Of a stretch of DNA of 64,000 nt, positions 40,372 through 54,000 are shown one piece after another (the stretch's first letter is position 1; each line of letters begins with the position of its first letter). The translations under genes and the position numbers were made by a program. Where the stretch lies: the NCBI RefSeq assembly GCF_964199755.1, contig NC_133896.1, forward strand, positions 83,994,215 to 84,058,214, in the 5' to 3' direction. Under the pieces are notes generated by a model, which ran no database searches, was not told the DNA's origin, and was given only the letters and a program-made list of their open reading frames with translations. The stretch comes from Larus michahellis. Taxonomy: Eukaryota > Chordata > Aves > Charadriiformes > Laridae.

Positions 40372-43300
40372 GATAATTTTTAAGGATCTTACCCAGGACT
40401 ATTCTGTCTGGTTATTTTCTGGAGTCTGGTTTCTCTGCTGTCACTACTGGCCGGTTCTATCTGAAATGAATGGTTGGTTCATTGATGGCTTTTTTATTGA
40501 ATGGTATACGAAATGGCAATGTAGCGAGTGGGAAATGTGGCTGTGGGCTTTGAGAGGCTTGTAAATGTCAACTCAAGCTTTACAGTACGATTAATCCACG
40601 GGTTTGGCTTCCATAGGCTTTGGATCTAGCCTTAAGTGAGTAATGTTCTGGGGCCAAACTCTGATGCCTTCACTGCTGAGACAGCACTCAGTTCCACCAA
40701 AAACAGTAGAAGCAAGATTAAGCCTACTGATTGTGCTCTCCAAAGGCTCGTGGGTATCAATTAGCATGTTACGGCTACATTCCTGGATTTGAACCGCTGC
40801 CTGTAGCATTATCGTGTGAGTGCTGACTTGAAATCAGGTTTCAAACACTGTGTGACTGATCATGGTTTTCGGGTTTGGTTGAATGTAAGCAAGTCAAACT
40901 GACTTGGTCGTTTTTTCTTTTGAAAATTGTTTTTTCAAGGTGCATTTCATGCAAACTGGTGTGATACAGTCATGACTGCCATGTCTCAATATTGTATTAC
41001 ACATAAAGAAGGCAATGATGTAAATGCTAATTATTTTATGCCAAAGGTATTGTGTATTAGAAGGCCATCTTTCTGTAGATAGGTGCAGTTTGTAACAGGG
41101 GGATGCATACCCACTAGAATGCTGATTACATATGGTGAAATGAAGTGAAAATACCCTAACCTTACATGAGGGAGAACATTTTGTGTGGTCTGTCATGTGA
41201 TTTTACTTACTTAATTGTTTCGCTTTTTTGGTCAAGCAAAGCTTTGGCAATGAAATCCTCATTCATCAATAGCTTCAAGTATATTTAGTCAGTCCTATTG
41301 AATCTCACTTATAAACTGACAAAAATTGCTTTGTTGAGCTGACATTAAGGATTTGCAGTTATCAGTCTTAAATGGGTCTAGTCCAAGTCATTTGTCTGTT
41401 AGCTGCTCTGTGGTGGTGGTCTTAACTCAACGAGGTACTCATGTCTGTGCCTCACTTCAAGAGTGTGGTCACTGTCATTTGAGTTTTGTTGGCTCTAGGT
41501 GTGTCTAAAGTCTCATTGCTTCTTCCTTTTCTCTTTTCTGTGTGAAAAAAATGAAATGCTTGTTAATCACCTCTACAGTATCAATATTCTCCCTTTTGTC
41601 CTAGCAAAGCTCCTGTTGCATTGTTTGGATCAAATCGTAATGTTGCTGCGTAACCTTTTTTCCTCAATCTACAGTTCATTTGCCATATAACCTGTTTCTA
41701 TATCCCTCTACTAGTTTCCTTCCTTCTTGGCCATGCTTCACCTTGTGAAATACTACCTACAGTGACTTCACTGCTGAAGTCCTTCATGGTCTGTCTCATC
41801 ATACCTGTCATGGATCTAGCTCAGAAAGGTCCTTTGTCTTACGACTGGGAATGCCAGTTCTTGTGTCACAAACACACATTTTTTTGAAGAAAGTCCTTGC
41901 CTTTTTCCATCAGTGCTGCCTCCTCTGTGTGGAAAATGGTCCTGCTAGGTTCCTTTGGCCATGCCGATAACAAAATAACTTCATGTTATGTTTATATAAC
42001 ATATACTTTATCATTCCTCATCTTTCCCACCGCCTGTGCAATCACTGTACTCCTTGGTATATCTTGTACTGAGATACTTGCTGTGATGTGGTCAGTTTTG
42101 CTAAGTGGAGGTTTTCAAGCAAAACTACACGCATTCAGGACCAGGTCCTAGGACGTGTTTTTTGCCGTCTAAAATAACTCCATTTAAAAAAAATATAAAT
42201 CAACATTGTGTCCTGGGTTAGTTGAGTCTCTGAATTAATTTCTTACTTAATCTCAAAATTAAATAGATGTGTGGGTTTTTTCCCCACAAATGCAAATCCT
42301 CTTATTTTGTCTTTTCTGCTTCATCAGTTACAAAAATTTTGTGTATTGAGTCCTTCCTTTGGTTATACCAAGCCGCCTCCTTATCTTGTAGGTTTTCTCT
42401 GAAGCAACCAACGCTAAGGAAAAAATTGTGGGTCTGCAGATGTAACTTAGGTAACAGACATGTTGATGATCCATGGAATAGACTCCTCTTTCTTCTTCAG
42501 CTGCACTCAGGTTATAAGGGGAGCAAAGACTAATTCAGCAGACTTTCAACACAGAGAGGGAGAGAGTCCATTCAGTAACAGGGTGCTCTTTTTATATATT
42601 ACCTTCTTTATATAATATTGATGATTTCAAAATGGATCTGATTTACCTAGCAGTTAGTCTTGGAAGGTGCTCAGCTTACATGTAATGTTTGATTAATAGA
42701 TACAAAATAATCGCTTTATGGAAACGTGTGAATCTCAGGTGTGAATATGTACTCCCTTGCCATGCAGAAAACAGATATTTATAATTCAATGAATAAAAAT
42801 CCTAATACTTCACAGCATAAAATGACTCTTACCTCTGAAAGCAAAAAGAAACTTTTCTCACAAGTGTGCTGTTGCCCACTGTTAAAGTGTTATCCTTCCT
42901 CCAAAGCATCTGGAGCCACTGCCTTCAGGGCTAGCAGTACAAGTCAGATGGCCTGACTGACAAAGAGAATCAGACCGTCTGATTCAGTGCTGTCCCTGAG
43001 AGCAGCTGCTACGTACTGCCACAGCCACGCTCTGCAAATATGCACAGGGAACTGTTGTGCTCTTGAAGTAAACCAGAGCCCACAGAAGGAAATAGGATTG
43101 TATCTTTTCACTTCAGAAGACTGTAGAAAGACAATGATTTCACGCTCCCTTTCAGTCTGCTAAGAAAAGAAGATGAGAAACGTTCTGTACTCAAGGCTTC
43201 TAACAGGTACTTTTAGACTTGCATTATATCCCATGGTTGGTCTTTCTATAAAATGCTCACTTTATAGAGCGTTGAGATTAAGCGTTCAAAAATCAAAGAA

Positions 43301-43610
43301 GCTTTAATTAGCGCAACAATACTTCAATCCACTCAGCTTCTCTAACAGCTTCCTAAAATACCTCACATTTTATTCGAACGAGAAGACAATTATGACTCTT
43401 GAATAGAAAGCTTTTACAGCTAGAAGATGAAAATGTAATTGTAGGTGGTATATTTGGTGACCTCCTCTCACTAGGTAGGAACACTAGCACATTTGGCTTT
43501 TGAGCAGGGGAGCCTGCAGTTGTCACTGACTGTGATAGAAAAAGCTGCATAAAAAAAGGCTGGATGATCCTTAAAAGGAGGACAGGTCGAGGACAAATGT
43601 GTTTCTTGGG

Positions 43611-43670
43611 TCACTATTTCCATCCTACCTGGTTAACGGTCACCATTTCCACCTGGTTCACCTGGTTAAC
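43611..43670. repeat. Imperfect tandem duplication, about 30 bp
   Basis: TCACTATTTCC...ACCTGGTTAAC (43611-43637) is followed by TCACCATTTCC...ACCTGGTTAAC (43640-43670), differing by a 4-base length change and a few substitutions. Confidence 0.75.
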
Positions 43671-46600
43671 AGCAGAGTGTGAGGAATGGGAGACTGACCT
43701 GTACTCAGTTGACATAAGAAGCCTGCCATATGGCACCCAGATGCAATGTGAAGTGGGGTTTAGTGTCCCACAGTTACCTAGGCTAATACCATTGATATAG
43801 CGTACAGTCATTTCAGAAGATTTAGTTAAACATCTTTGATTTGTTACGAATAGTACGAGAGTGAATTCCTGAGGGCTTGACCATCCAAGTGTACCTGCCA
43901 TAGTGGGAATATGTGTCATTTCAATCCCTGTAAGAAATACCTCACATTTTTTATCTTGATACATTCAGACAGGTTCACCAAGGAAAGAAGTGGCTAAGCC
44001 CACGGTGATACTCTCTGGTAGTGCACACATCCACATTCATGGAGTTACGTTCTGCTTTTACAGAAGCTCAGTTACTTTTGGTAGAGTTGTTTCTGTTTGA
44101 CAAGGAATACATAGGGCCTGAATCAGGCCCATAGCTCAGTATAAGGCTAAACTTCATCAAGAATAATTCAGTGGTGAGCAAGACAGAAAAAACAGCCATC
44201 CAAAAATCTAGCTCTCCAGACAAGCCATGGAAGGACTCCACAGCTACTTTTCCATGGGTACTGAGAACACAGTATAGACTTGAACTATTTTTTCAGGTTG
44301 GAAAAAAATAAGTTTCTAATTTACTGAATATTTAGCTCTTTGCTGCTTGGCCATTCTGAACACAATTCGGCATGTAAAACTCTGCGCTAAATTCTGAATG
44401 AAGGATCTTCTAGACTCTTACGGTGTTTGGTTCCCTACACGTTCTGCATTGATGGTGGGAACTGAGACTGCCAACAGGGTCCTGCCTCCAAGTGGAATCA
44501 CTCGGGCAATGGTAGGTGTTTAGATGTATCTTTGCCACCTTCTGGTGACTTTGACTGTTCCCTTCTGTTTTCAGGAAGTAGTATTCATCTTCAGCCCAAA
44601 AAAGCCAATTCCAACTTACAAGGGAGGTAGCTTTCCTCTGATCCCTTTTCTAGTTTGCCAAATGTTGTTATGAACCTGATTTGCTGAACTTTGACTGTTT
44701 CTATGGCTTTTGATGCAAATAAATCCCTTGCAAATGTTCCTGAAGTACTCAGAGATATGTTTGTTTCCCACTACCCTGATATCTGAAGCTTCAATTAGTG
44801 TCATTAAGTTTGGTTGTTTCTGTTGCCAACTGTTTTTTTCAGGAATTTGAAAAGATAAACAGGGAAATGAATGTTTCCCCACATGTACTTGAATGTCTTC
44901 CTCCCAAAGAGAGGGAAGTTTTTGTCTTTTTTTTTTTTTTTTGCTTGAATTGAGAGTTACCTTGGTATTACTTATTTGGAAAAGAATAAAAAAATAAAAA
45001 AGGATCTCTGTTACTTGGGGTACATGCCTTTGTTATGATTATTTAGATGATAAAAATATCTGGCATTCCAAGAGAAGAGCTTTTACTGCTAATAGGGCTT
45101 TAATGTAAACTCTTGTGATACTTAATATTTAAATCCTGAAGAGGGTAAGATAGGAATATTGCAGGAACAGCTGCTGGGTATGTACAGTAACAGCACGGTG
45201 TTTAGAGGGTAATATTTCTGCAGCATGGTGGCTATGCAGTTCTGGAGTAACAGCCACAACTGGTTATTGGATCGTAGTAATGCAGCTGGAACTGAGTGTC
45301 GGCCACTGAGGTGGGAGCCCGGTTAAGACCCCAAAGTCACCCTGGGCCATTGCTGCAGTGAGGCAATGGTTCAACAAAAGAATGAATTAACTTTAAGGCT
45401 CCAAATACCAAATGAGAAATCTTTTTGCCTATGAGAAAAACACTGATCTCATATAAACTTGCTTGTCCTGAACAAATTTGTTCAATAAATTGTGATGGAC
45501 TAACATCAGACCATCCAGTGGACTTCATGCCACATTTGCTTGTGTCATTTTGGCTCTAACATTTTGTACCTTTATCCTCCTGAGTTTGCAGACAAAACTG
45601 GCCTGAACCACAAGACTGCCTTGTTTTGTGTGCTGTGGCTAGTCTGTCAGAAACACCCTTGGATGCCCTAATTTAGGTACAATTTGTTTTGGTGAATGCT
45701 CCGAGAAGTCTATATGTTTGGTGTGGAGAATTTGAAGGCAACTGATTCCGTCCTTCTGGGGTGGTGCTGAAATGATCTCTGACGTGGCAGTAAAGGGCAT
45801 CCTGTTGGCACTTGGGACGAAAAATGCAAAAAGATCTTGGTGTCATTAAAGACTGTGATGCCTTCCTGGTGTCTGGGCAGAACTGGAGTTCTGCTCTGGT
45901 CTACTTTGGCTTTGTGTCTGTTTGCCCTCTAAATATTTCATATGCTGTTCTCGTCATTTGGTAGCATTCCAGTGTGCTGTTGAAGAGCAGCCATGTTTTG
46001 TCTCAGAAGTAGCTGCATTTCAAAACTGGGAAGGGAGTTTGTGTGTTAGTTTATTAAATTGGTAAAAGATTTGGGGACTGTTCAGGATGACACGTGCTAT
46101 GTTAATATAGGGTATCAATCTATATATCAGAGGATACTAAATAGCAATCTGAAACTATGGTAGTCAGTATCTTAAATTATTAATTAAAGGTAGTAAATGG
46201 AAGCTGGCTATCAGCACATAGTATACAGCTACTATTGCTAATGCATATTCAAAGCATGCATTCTGACAGGGCTGTGATGTATTTTTCCTGGTCTTCAAAT
46301 GTCTGTGATCTCATCCATTTATGACACTTTAAAAAGGCTGCTGAAATCCACCAATATAAAGAGCAGCTAAGTCCTGCTTCAGAACAGATTGATATGTCCA
46401 TACAACTCCACATCCCAGGTTGAAATATCTGTGACTGGGAGACAGGCAGCTGAGTGGAGGGATGTTGGCCTTTTGAGTTCTGTGTCTCTTTTTGGTAATA
46501 TGCATTAAGTTCTTATTCCTATGACTTGGATGCCAAAATGAACGTGAAGAACATCGGAACTGAGACTTCACTGCCTGCATCTTGTGCAGCTCTTTGCTGC

Positions 46601-47209
46601 TATATAACATGAAAAACATCCTGGTGCAAATCAACGTAACTTATTTCTTCTGAACTACTGAGCTGAGGATCTTTCTTTCCTATTCATATCTGATAATATT
46701 TTTCTTATTTTACATAAATAAGAGCTTTTGTATGGCCAATAGTGAAGAATCTTGCCCATCAGGTTCCACTGTAGTACAATAAATAGGAAAAAGTCCCCAC
46801 TTTTAAAGGAGAGTTGTGTTACAGTGACACCAAATACATTTTCATCTATTGGTGTTTTGTGACTCTGGACAGTATCACACACAATGTATGCTTTAAGGTA
46901 ATACACTTAAAAGTTGGAGGCAATGAAATATATACATGAACATCCTTTATTTTGCCCATAGGCCTCATAACCATGATGCTGTTTCAGTGAAGACTTCAAT
47001 TCTTCTCTTTCACTATGCATAGATTTGAACTTAATTTGGAACAGTTTATGAAAACATAAGTGATTGCTGAAGAATTAATTTGTTATTATCTAAGATACAG
47101 GAGAAATGTCAGCTTTCATGGAGACATTTACAGAGCAAGCTAACTTGTTAATTCCTACTCTTCTCCAGAGTTTTTTTAACACTCCTCTGATAAAGCTAGT
47201 GTAGCAGTA

Positions 47210-47254
47210 TCATAGAATCATAGAAACATAGAATCACAGAATCATAGAATCACA
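47210..47254 (-). mobile_element. CR1 LINE 3'-terminal octamer repeats (isolated)
   Basis: A run of CATAGAAT/CACAGAAT octamers (complement ATTCTRTG) is the hallmark of the CR1 3' end. Here about five units stand alone and the sequence on either side does not continue as CR1. It is probably a tail-only insertion or a copy whose body has been lost. Confidence 0.65.
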
Positions 47255-50221
47255 TCAAAAGACGTGATTTACCGTAGTGGAATTTAATGTGCTCCAGGAT
47301 TTATTTGCTTTTACAAGAAAGCCTAAAACCTCCCGCAGATAAATATTATCTAGAACTGTAGTGGAAGAAAGTAACTATTTCTTTCACAGGAAATCTCTGC
47401 TATGATACTTTAAATCTCCTTGCGTATCTTATTTTCTGAAGAACATCATTGTTAAAAACCCATACCAGTCTTTTTTTCAACAAACATAACCTACAGGCAC
47501 TTTGGAGGTTTTGTTAGTGTAATGCCACTGAATCTTTTCTAATGCAGTCTAAACTATATTGAAACTTACACCCAGCTTCAAGGCTTCCTACACTCCATGG
47601 TGAAACACTGATGGGCGGTGATGATGATAAAGCAATTAAAACAGCTGGATCTTTTCAGAGTGTCATGGCTGGAAGGATGTGACTGACTCCTCTACATCTC
47701 ACAGAAAGTTGTTAGATACACCTCATGGGATTTTTTTGATTGCTTTCAGGGTGGGGGAGGATTTATTTTTTTGCCAGCTGTCTTGACACAGAAAACCCGA
47801 CCAGATAATTTTATGGTCACAGAGGACACTTAATTAATTTTAAACAACCAGAAACCTTGCTGCACAGAATAGCACAGGTGGTTTGGGCCACTTGGCTCAT
47901 GGTCTAAGTCTTCTGTAGCAGGGCAGGGTACCGCAGAAATTGGCTGAGCCCAGCATGAGGCATTGGCGGAGCTAGGGTTTCCTCATTTTCCAGGATGGTG
48001 CCAAGGGAGAGAATGAAGCCCATTTCTCTGTAGCAGGGAGGTAGACTAAGGACCACTTAGATGCTCAGCTGGTTAAGGTGGGTTGAGTTCCAGGGAAGCC
48101 ACTGGCCCCATGAGATTACCAGTGTGAAGAAAATGAGCAGGCATCAGTCATGAAATTGTAGTACAAAAGCAGCTTATGGCAGCAGAGAGCAATTGAGGGC
48201 ATTTGCCTGCGAATACCCGTGCATTTCCGCGCTGATCTTTCCAAGTGCCCTAAATTCCTGTTGAGTTCAGCACCTCTTAATATGTTACTGAGCAGGAATT
48301 ATATTAACGATGACATGTGGAAAGGCAGTAGACGCTGTTGTTTGAATGATGTTCTGCGGTTAGCTCAGATAAAACTTGCATGCTTGTTACCCGCTCAAGG
48401 CAAGGGCTGTTGGTGTGAAGCACCAAGTGAAATGGAGGCCTGGATCCCAGGGTGTGACTACACTAAAAATATGAGTTAAAACAAGCCTGTTCTGTTTTTT
48501 TTTTTTTCATAATCTTTGTGATTAGTGTTTAAAATAAAGCCCTCTCTGATTATTTCTATTCAGTAACATCTGGAGTGAGGCAGGTGTTTTATGGATAAAT
48601 GGGAGAAAAGCTCTTTGCCTCATTTTGTTTACAACCTGTTTGAATAGCATCTCTGTGGAAGCTGAGACTGTGACTGTCAGGGAAACTGAGATAAAAAAAG
48701 GTCTTGCTATTTCTCATTTGTTTGAACTTTTCCATGGTAATACTTTTTATGGGATGTGTAGAAGACTAGTTTAATCTTTGCTGTACTCTTTCTTCCAGGG
48801 TTTCTGTTGAGTAACATGGAGTAAAACTCAGTAGAAGCAGAAAGATGCTAGTCTTTTTATGGGTCTGCTAGGAAATGGATTTGGTAAATGTCTCTGCTTA
48901 GAAATATTGTAGAGACACTATAATGTGACGAAATTACAGTCTACCAAGTAATTGGTTTAGCCTTCCCAGTCTTTAGGATGCATAGCTACATAAAAAAGCC
49001 ATGTCTACAGATACACTGTCCAACACACATGACCACAGTGACAATATGCTCAGAGAAAACGTGGGTACTAACAGCTTACTGCCTCCGTCACTACCTGACT
49101 CTGCAGACCCCTTGCCTGCAGAGAAAATCCATGATGCACTGGTCTTTAGGGCACACAGGAGTTTCTTGTGGTCTGTGTGGGCTCCTGAACTTCAGCCTGC
49201 CCTATGCAGCAGAAGCACCACGAGTTTTAGGTGAGCAGGCTTCCCTAACTGCTGATGCAAAGCTGTGCAACTAGTGGACTCTAATCATATAGAGCTGGCA
49301 AGAAGTGTGGGCCTGCTTCTTGTCATGGGACTGCATCACATGGCAGGAAGAAAGGCTGCGTAATATGTGTCTCTTTCCCATGGCAGAGTGAGCAAGCCAG
49401 TAAGGGCTGCCAACAAAACTGAATGCTGTGCCATTCCTCATTTTGTAGAGGAGACATGACTGGAAACCACTCCCAGTGCTCCCCTTCTTTGCAGTCTCCA
49501 AGGAATGTGGCACTTCTCTTACAGCTTTTGGCCACGTGGACATTTTGGTGCGTGGCTCATGGAGTCAATAGAGTTGTATCCTCTTAGGAGGGTGAAGAAA
49601 TGGTGTGGTATAAAGAGCAGTTGTGTAGGGCATCCTGTTCCTTGCCCTCCCTTCCCTGTGCCTCCCCTCCCTGCTGTTCCCCTCACCTCCCCTTGTGTTC
49701 CCAGTTTCAGAATTGATGTTATCTCTGAATGTTTCCATAGACCATGGTACTTACCCTTTCTCAGAAGGCACAATATGCTTGTGCCAGATGCAAGCACAAG
49801 GCCTTGCTCCATCCTAATCACATACTTTCTCTGGGATTTAAATTACCTACAGCTGGTTCAGGTCATGGCAAACTCCAGGCTAATGGAGAGGGATTATTAT
49901 TCTGGCGTGATGCAGGTCAGCAGTATGGCAGGAAGCAGGGCAGGGAAGTATAATGTAGGGAAGACAAAGCTGTTTTACTTGTTTCTGCATCCTCACATTG
50001 GCTTTCCAAGGGTACGGTCATCTGTTCTTGAATTTTTATGATACAGGGGGAATTAATACACTGACTCACAAAGTGCTAGAAAGGTATATTTGTAATTCCT
50101 TTTGCACTGTTTTAACATCAAGGAAGAACAGTTCTCAGGAAAGCCAGGGATGAGGAATAGTGCTGTTTTCATTTGTGTTGGGACAGGTGTTGAAAGTAAT
50201 TATTTTTTGCTGAGCAGTAGT

Positions 50222-50692
50222 GCAGAATCACAGAAATACTGAGTTTGGAAGAGACCTCTGGCAGTCATCTAGTCCAACCCCTGTGCTCCAAGTAGGGTCT
50301 TTATATATAGAGACAGTAGCAAACGACTATGTCCAGTTGTGTTTTGAATATCGCCAAGAATGGAGACTCCAAAAAGTCTCTGGGAAAGATGTTCCAGTGT
50401 TCAACCACCTTCACATTAAAAAAAAAAAAAAAAGTTTTCCTTATGTTTAGGTGGAATTTCTTGTGGCTCAGTTTGTGCCAGTTGCCTCTTGTCCTGTCAC
50501 TGGGTACCACTGAGAAGAGTCTGGCTCTGTCATCTTTACACCTTCCCCCATCAGTTATTTATACACATTGGTAAGGTCCCCCTGAGCCTTTCCTTCTCCA
50601 GGCTGAACAGTCTCAGCTCTCTCAGCCTCTCCTGGAGCATATGACAGATGCTCCAGTCCTTTGATCATCTTTGTGGGATGTGTGATCACAAG
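50222..50692 (-). mobile_element. CR1 LINE fragment (3' end), degenerate
   Basis: Read on the minus strand this ends with the usual CR1 sequence (GGTTGGACTAGATGAC-like, seen on + as AGTCATCTAGTCCAACCCC). It encodes remnants of the ORF2 C-terminus, with LNIRKTFFFFFNVKVVEHWN at 50301-50510, similar to the LDIRKKVFTV-RHWNRLPRE segment of the copy at 61 kb. It is 5'-truncated and a 15-base A run (about 50418-50433) interrupts it. It is not active. Confidence 0.85.
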
Positions 50693-51007
50693 TTGGACAG
50701 TGTGGTCACAAGGAACTGTGAATTCAGACACAGGCATTTGGAGGCCCATCTCTGCACATACATGCCAGATTAGTAGCTTGGAGTCTGTCTCTGGCTGGTA
50801 GTCCAGTTGTTTGTCCTCTGTAGCACCCATTGCACAGCACCCCAGAGAAGATACATGTAGGACCATCTAAGTCACCTTATATATATTGTCAGATGGAGTA
50901 TCATCCTGATTTCTGGTACGTAGAGATTGCTTTAAAACCTAAAAGGTGAGGTACAGTGTCTTTCAAAAGTTAAATGGGTAGTTAGAGTAATGAGAAATAC
51001 TGTTGAT

Positions 51008-51045
51008 ACATAGATATACATACATATATATATACGCACACACGC
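51008..51045. repeat. Compound (TACA)/(TA)/(CA) microsatellite
   Basis: Alternating purine/pyrimidine stretch, ATACATACATATATATA then CGCACACACGC, with likely length polymorphism. Confidence 0.85.
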
Positions 51046-54000
51046 ATTCTTCTGGATATATTTCTTTCTCTGAAGTTGAAGGCAAGAATGAAAATGCAAA
51101 ATCTGGAGGCAAAATCATTCATGTTTCTTGTCCCTTAAGGAATTATTAACATGGGGAGACCCATTTGATCTGATGCTGATTCAGTTCACTTAAATAGAGT
51201 TTATTCTGTGCAGATGTACATACCTAAAGATTAAAGCACAGATGTTAATAATAGAAGAACAAAGATGGGAGGAGAGGTTCTCAGAACTGGACTTTTGGTA
51301 GACCAATGGTTTAATCAAACCTGCTAGATTTATAAGTGCCTTGTATGCATAAAAGTTCTCAGGTAACGGGAACTGCTGTAGGTCCATTGATTTCCACTAA
51401 TTTATGCCAGTTTACAGCAGATGGAAATTGGTCAAGTGATTTCAGCAGCAAAAATAAGTTGGAGAGAGGAGGGGGGAGATGGATGTGTAGTTATTCAGAT
51501 GGCATTCCCACTCCTTCAGTATGCACAGACGTATACACTAATTATTTATTAGAATTTAAGTTTGAGATAAGTACACTTGAATATATAAGCACACTCATTT
51601 AGTATCCCTCTAATTATATGCCCGTCCAACAATTTCACTTGGAAAAGAAGGTGCGTTTCGTTTGAAAAAGTATGTAAAAAGCTTACTTTTTTTTTTTTTT
51701 ATTTGCTATTACAAGGGGCAGGAAATATTACACATTAGCAAAATATATCCTCCGTGTCAAGTTTTATAGGAACTCCTGACTGCAGTTCATTACAGTAATG
51801 GAGGCTCATCAAGGAGCCCAAACTAGAGAAGACAACAGGAACATGTGACTGATGATAAACAACACGTCAAGACATGTCAGTGCAATGAAGATAGAAATCT
51901 CTTGGCATTGGACTGTATTTGGGAGAAATTGGTAGTGAAGGGGTAAAGGACACTGGCTGATCTGCCATAGTACATGTAATGACATCGGATACTAAAGTAA
52001 ACGTAATGACACCGTAACTACTAAAGGTAGTTATGCTGTTGCGGAGCCAGAGTTAATACCCTGGTTGTGCTTCCCCATGTTTACAAAGCTGAAGATGGAA
52101 CCAGCACAGAGACCATTACTTTCAAGCCCCCAGTCTCCTTTGAAAATGTCAAATCACTTGGATGACTGCATCCACACTATTTTGTCCAACTTCCTTTGAG
52201 TTGGGCTCAAGACATGGAGGTAAAGCTGCTCTTTCCCTCGTGATATCGCATAGGTGGTGCAGACAACCTTTTTAGCCATGGCAGCGTGAGGCATGTGTGC
52301 CAGGGAAGGCTGTGCTTGGATGACCTGGAAATGTCTTTAATTGTTTCTGTTTGCTGTTTTTGATAATTGCTGATTACTGCTATGTGGGATTCAGGCAAAC
52401 ACCGAAACATTACATTCATCGTAGCCTGAGGGGGTAGTGGAAACATCACTGTGAGTTGATGGCAGCGTGAAGCAGATGCTGCTACTGTAAAAACCCAGGC
52501 ACAAAGGACAAACTCTGCACTGAAACACACTGTTATAAATCAGTCGTCTTCATTTTAGTCAGTCACTGTCTATGAAGGGGAACATGGACAGAGTCATAGG
52601 CGGGGAATTTCTTCCTCAACTAGGACTAGCAGTGTCTGCAGAATCAGAGAAAAAACCAAGAAAAAAAACAGAAAAATAATAAAAAAAGGATGCTAGGATG
52701 TTTAGAGTCTTCTGATTTAAGTGATTTTTTTTTTTAACCTGAAATCTAATTTCCAGAAGGTGTGGAAGGAAAGGTGTTCATTTTCGTCCAGTTGCAGAAG
52801 TTCTGGTGTGAGTATGAGAGTCAGAGAAAACAAAGAAGGGGTTGGCCTGGTTTGAAGTCACACAAAGCTGGAATATGTCACCGAATGGAGCTCACTTCCC
52901 AGCTTACCAGACCAAAGGAAGGAAGAGACATGAATCCTTGGCCTAAAGAAAGAGATTAAAAGCTTCCCTTCCTGATATACTGGTGGTTTCACAAACCAGC
53001 AGCTGAAGTAGAAGAGAGAGGAGCTTTCATTTTCCTCAGTTTACTTACTTCCAACAATATAAAAATCTCAACTAGAGAAAACTAGCTGGAAAGATTTTTG
53101 AAAAAAGCAAAAACATGATTTGAAGTAGAAGCTTTTTCTTTTCTCCAGAAATTTTTAGCAAATTACCCAAGAGTTCGCTTGTTGCCAGAAGAAAACATTT
53201 GTCTGTCAAAAAGAAAAAAAAAATCCCCAAAGTAATGTTGACTTCTAGGCTTATTGACAATTACTTCTTTTTTTTTTTGAGAGTGAGAGGGAGCTGAAAG
53301 CTGAAAAAACCCATCACATTTAGCAACCTTCATTATGGTGGGCGCTCTGATTTATACAAGTCCTTACCTGTGGAACCAATTCTTAATGTATTTATTGCTC
53401 TCTGTTCCCATCCCACCTCTCACAGCTCCACCCCAGCTACATCTTTCTCTGCTAGCTAGATGGGGGGAGAGCAAAGTTTGTCATGTAGAGAGAAGAATAT
53501 AACTTACTGGAGAGTCAACAGGGAAGTATTGACTCTAGAGGTATGTGATCAAAGCAGTTCAGGTAGCTCCTCCACGGTAAAACTGGTGGAAGTTGAAGGA
53601 AGCCTTGTGTTTGTATTACGGGATGCAGTAATAGGCAATACTCATTCCTGTTTAAGCCTTTAGAGACTCTGAGTCTGTAAACCCCAACATTTTATAGACA
53701 AGCTCACTCACCTTTATCCCATCTTTCTCTTGAAAAAGGCTTTGATGGATAATTTTCAGTCAGTCTAAATGATTATTATTTTCATGTTTTTCAGGGTTTA
53801 CATGGCTTGTAGCCATAAATTTCTAGCAATGGGAATCCCATCGGCATAGTGATTAGGCATAAAAAATTTCACTGCTCCATTCAAGCTCCATGAATTGCTG
53901 CTTGCTCGTTCTAGAGAGTATTTTAATCTCACTAACAGTAACTCCTGATTCATACATCTAGAAGATCCAAATCCAGTCCTTTGAGCATGGGACCTTTGAA

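Larger units (their letters stand above)
38151..40430 (+). other. AT-rich stretch with several poly(A) signals, possible distal KCNA1 3' UTR
   Basis: Coding frames are absent. The segment is AT-rich, with AATAAA-type hexamers at 39608, 39613 and 39996, ATTAAA at 40366 and the perfect palindrome at 39855. The density of poly(A) signals at 39.6-40.4 kb suggests a transcript end, but no direct evidence ties it to KCNA1. Confidence 0.35.

Noticed and set aside
47860..47900. CACAGAATAGCACAGG resembling a CR1 tail
   Set aside because: Only one decayed octamer and no CR1 body.
49505..50041. 178-codon + strand frame
   Set aside because: No recognised domain, overlapped by reverse frames, and its proline-rich part reflects a C-rich stretch.
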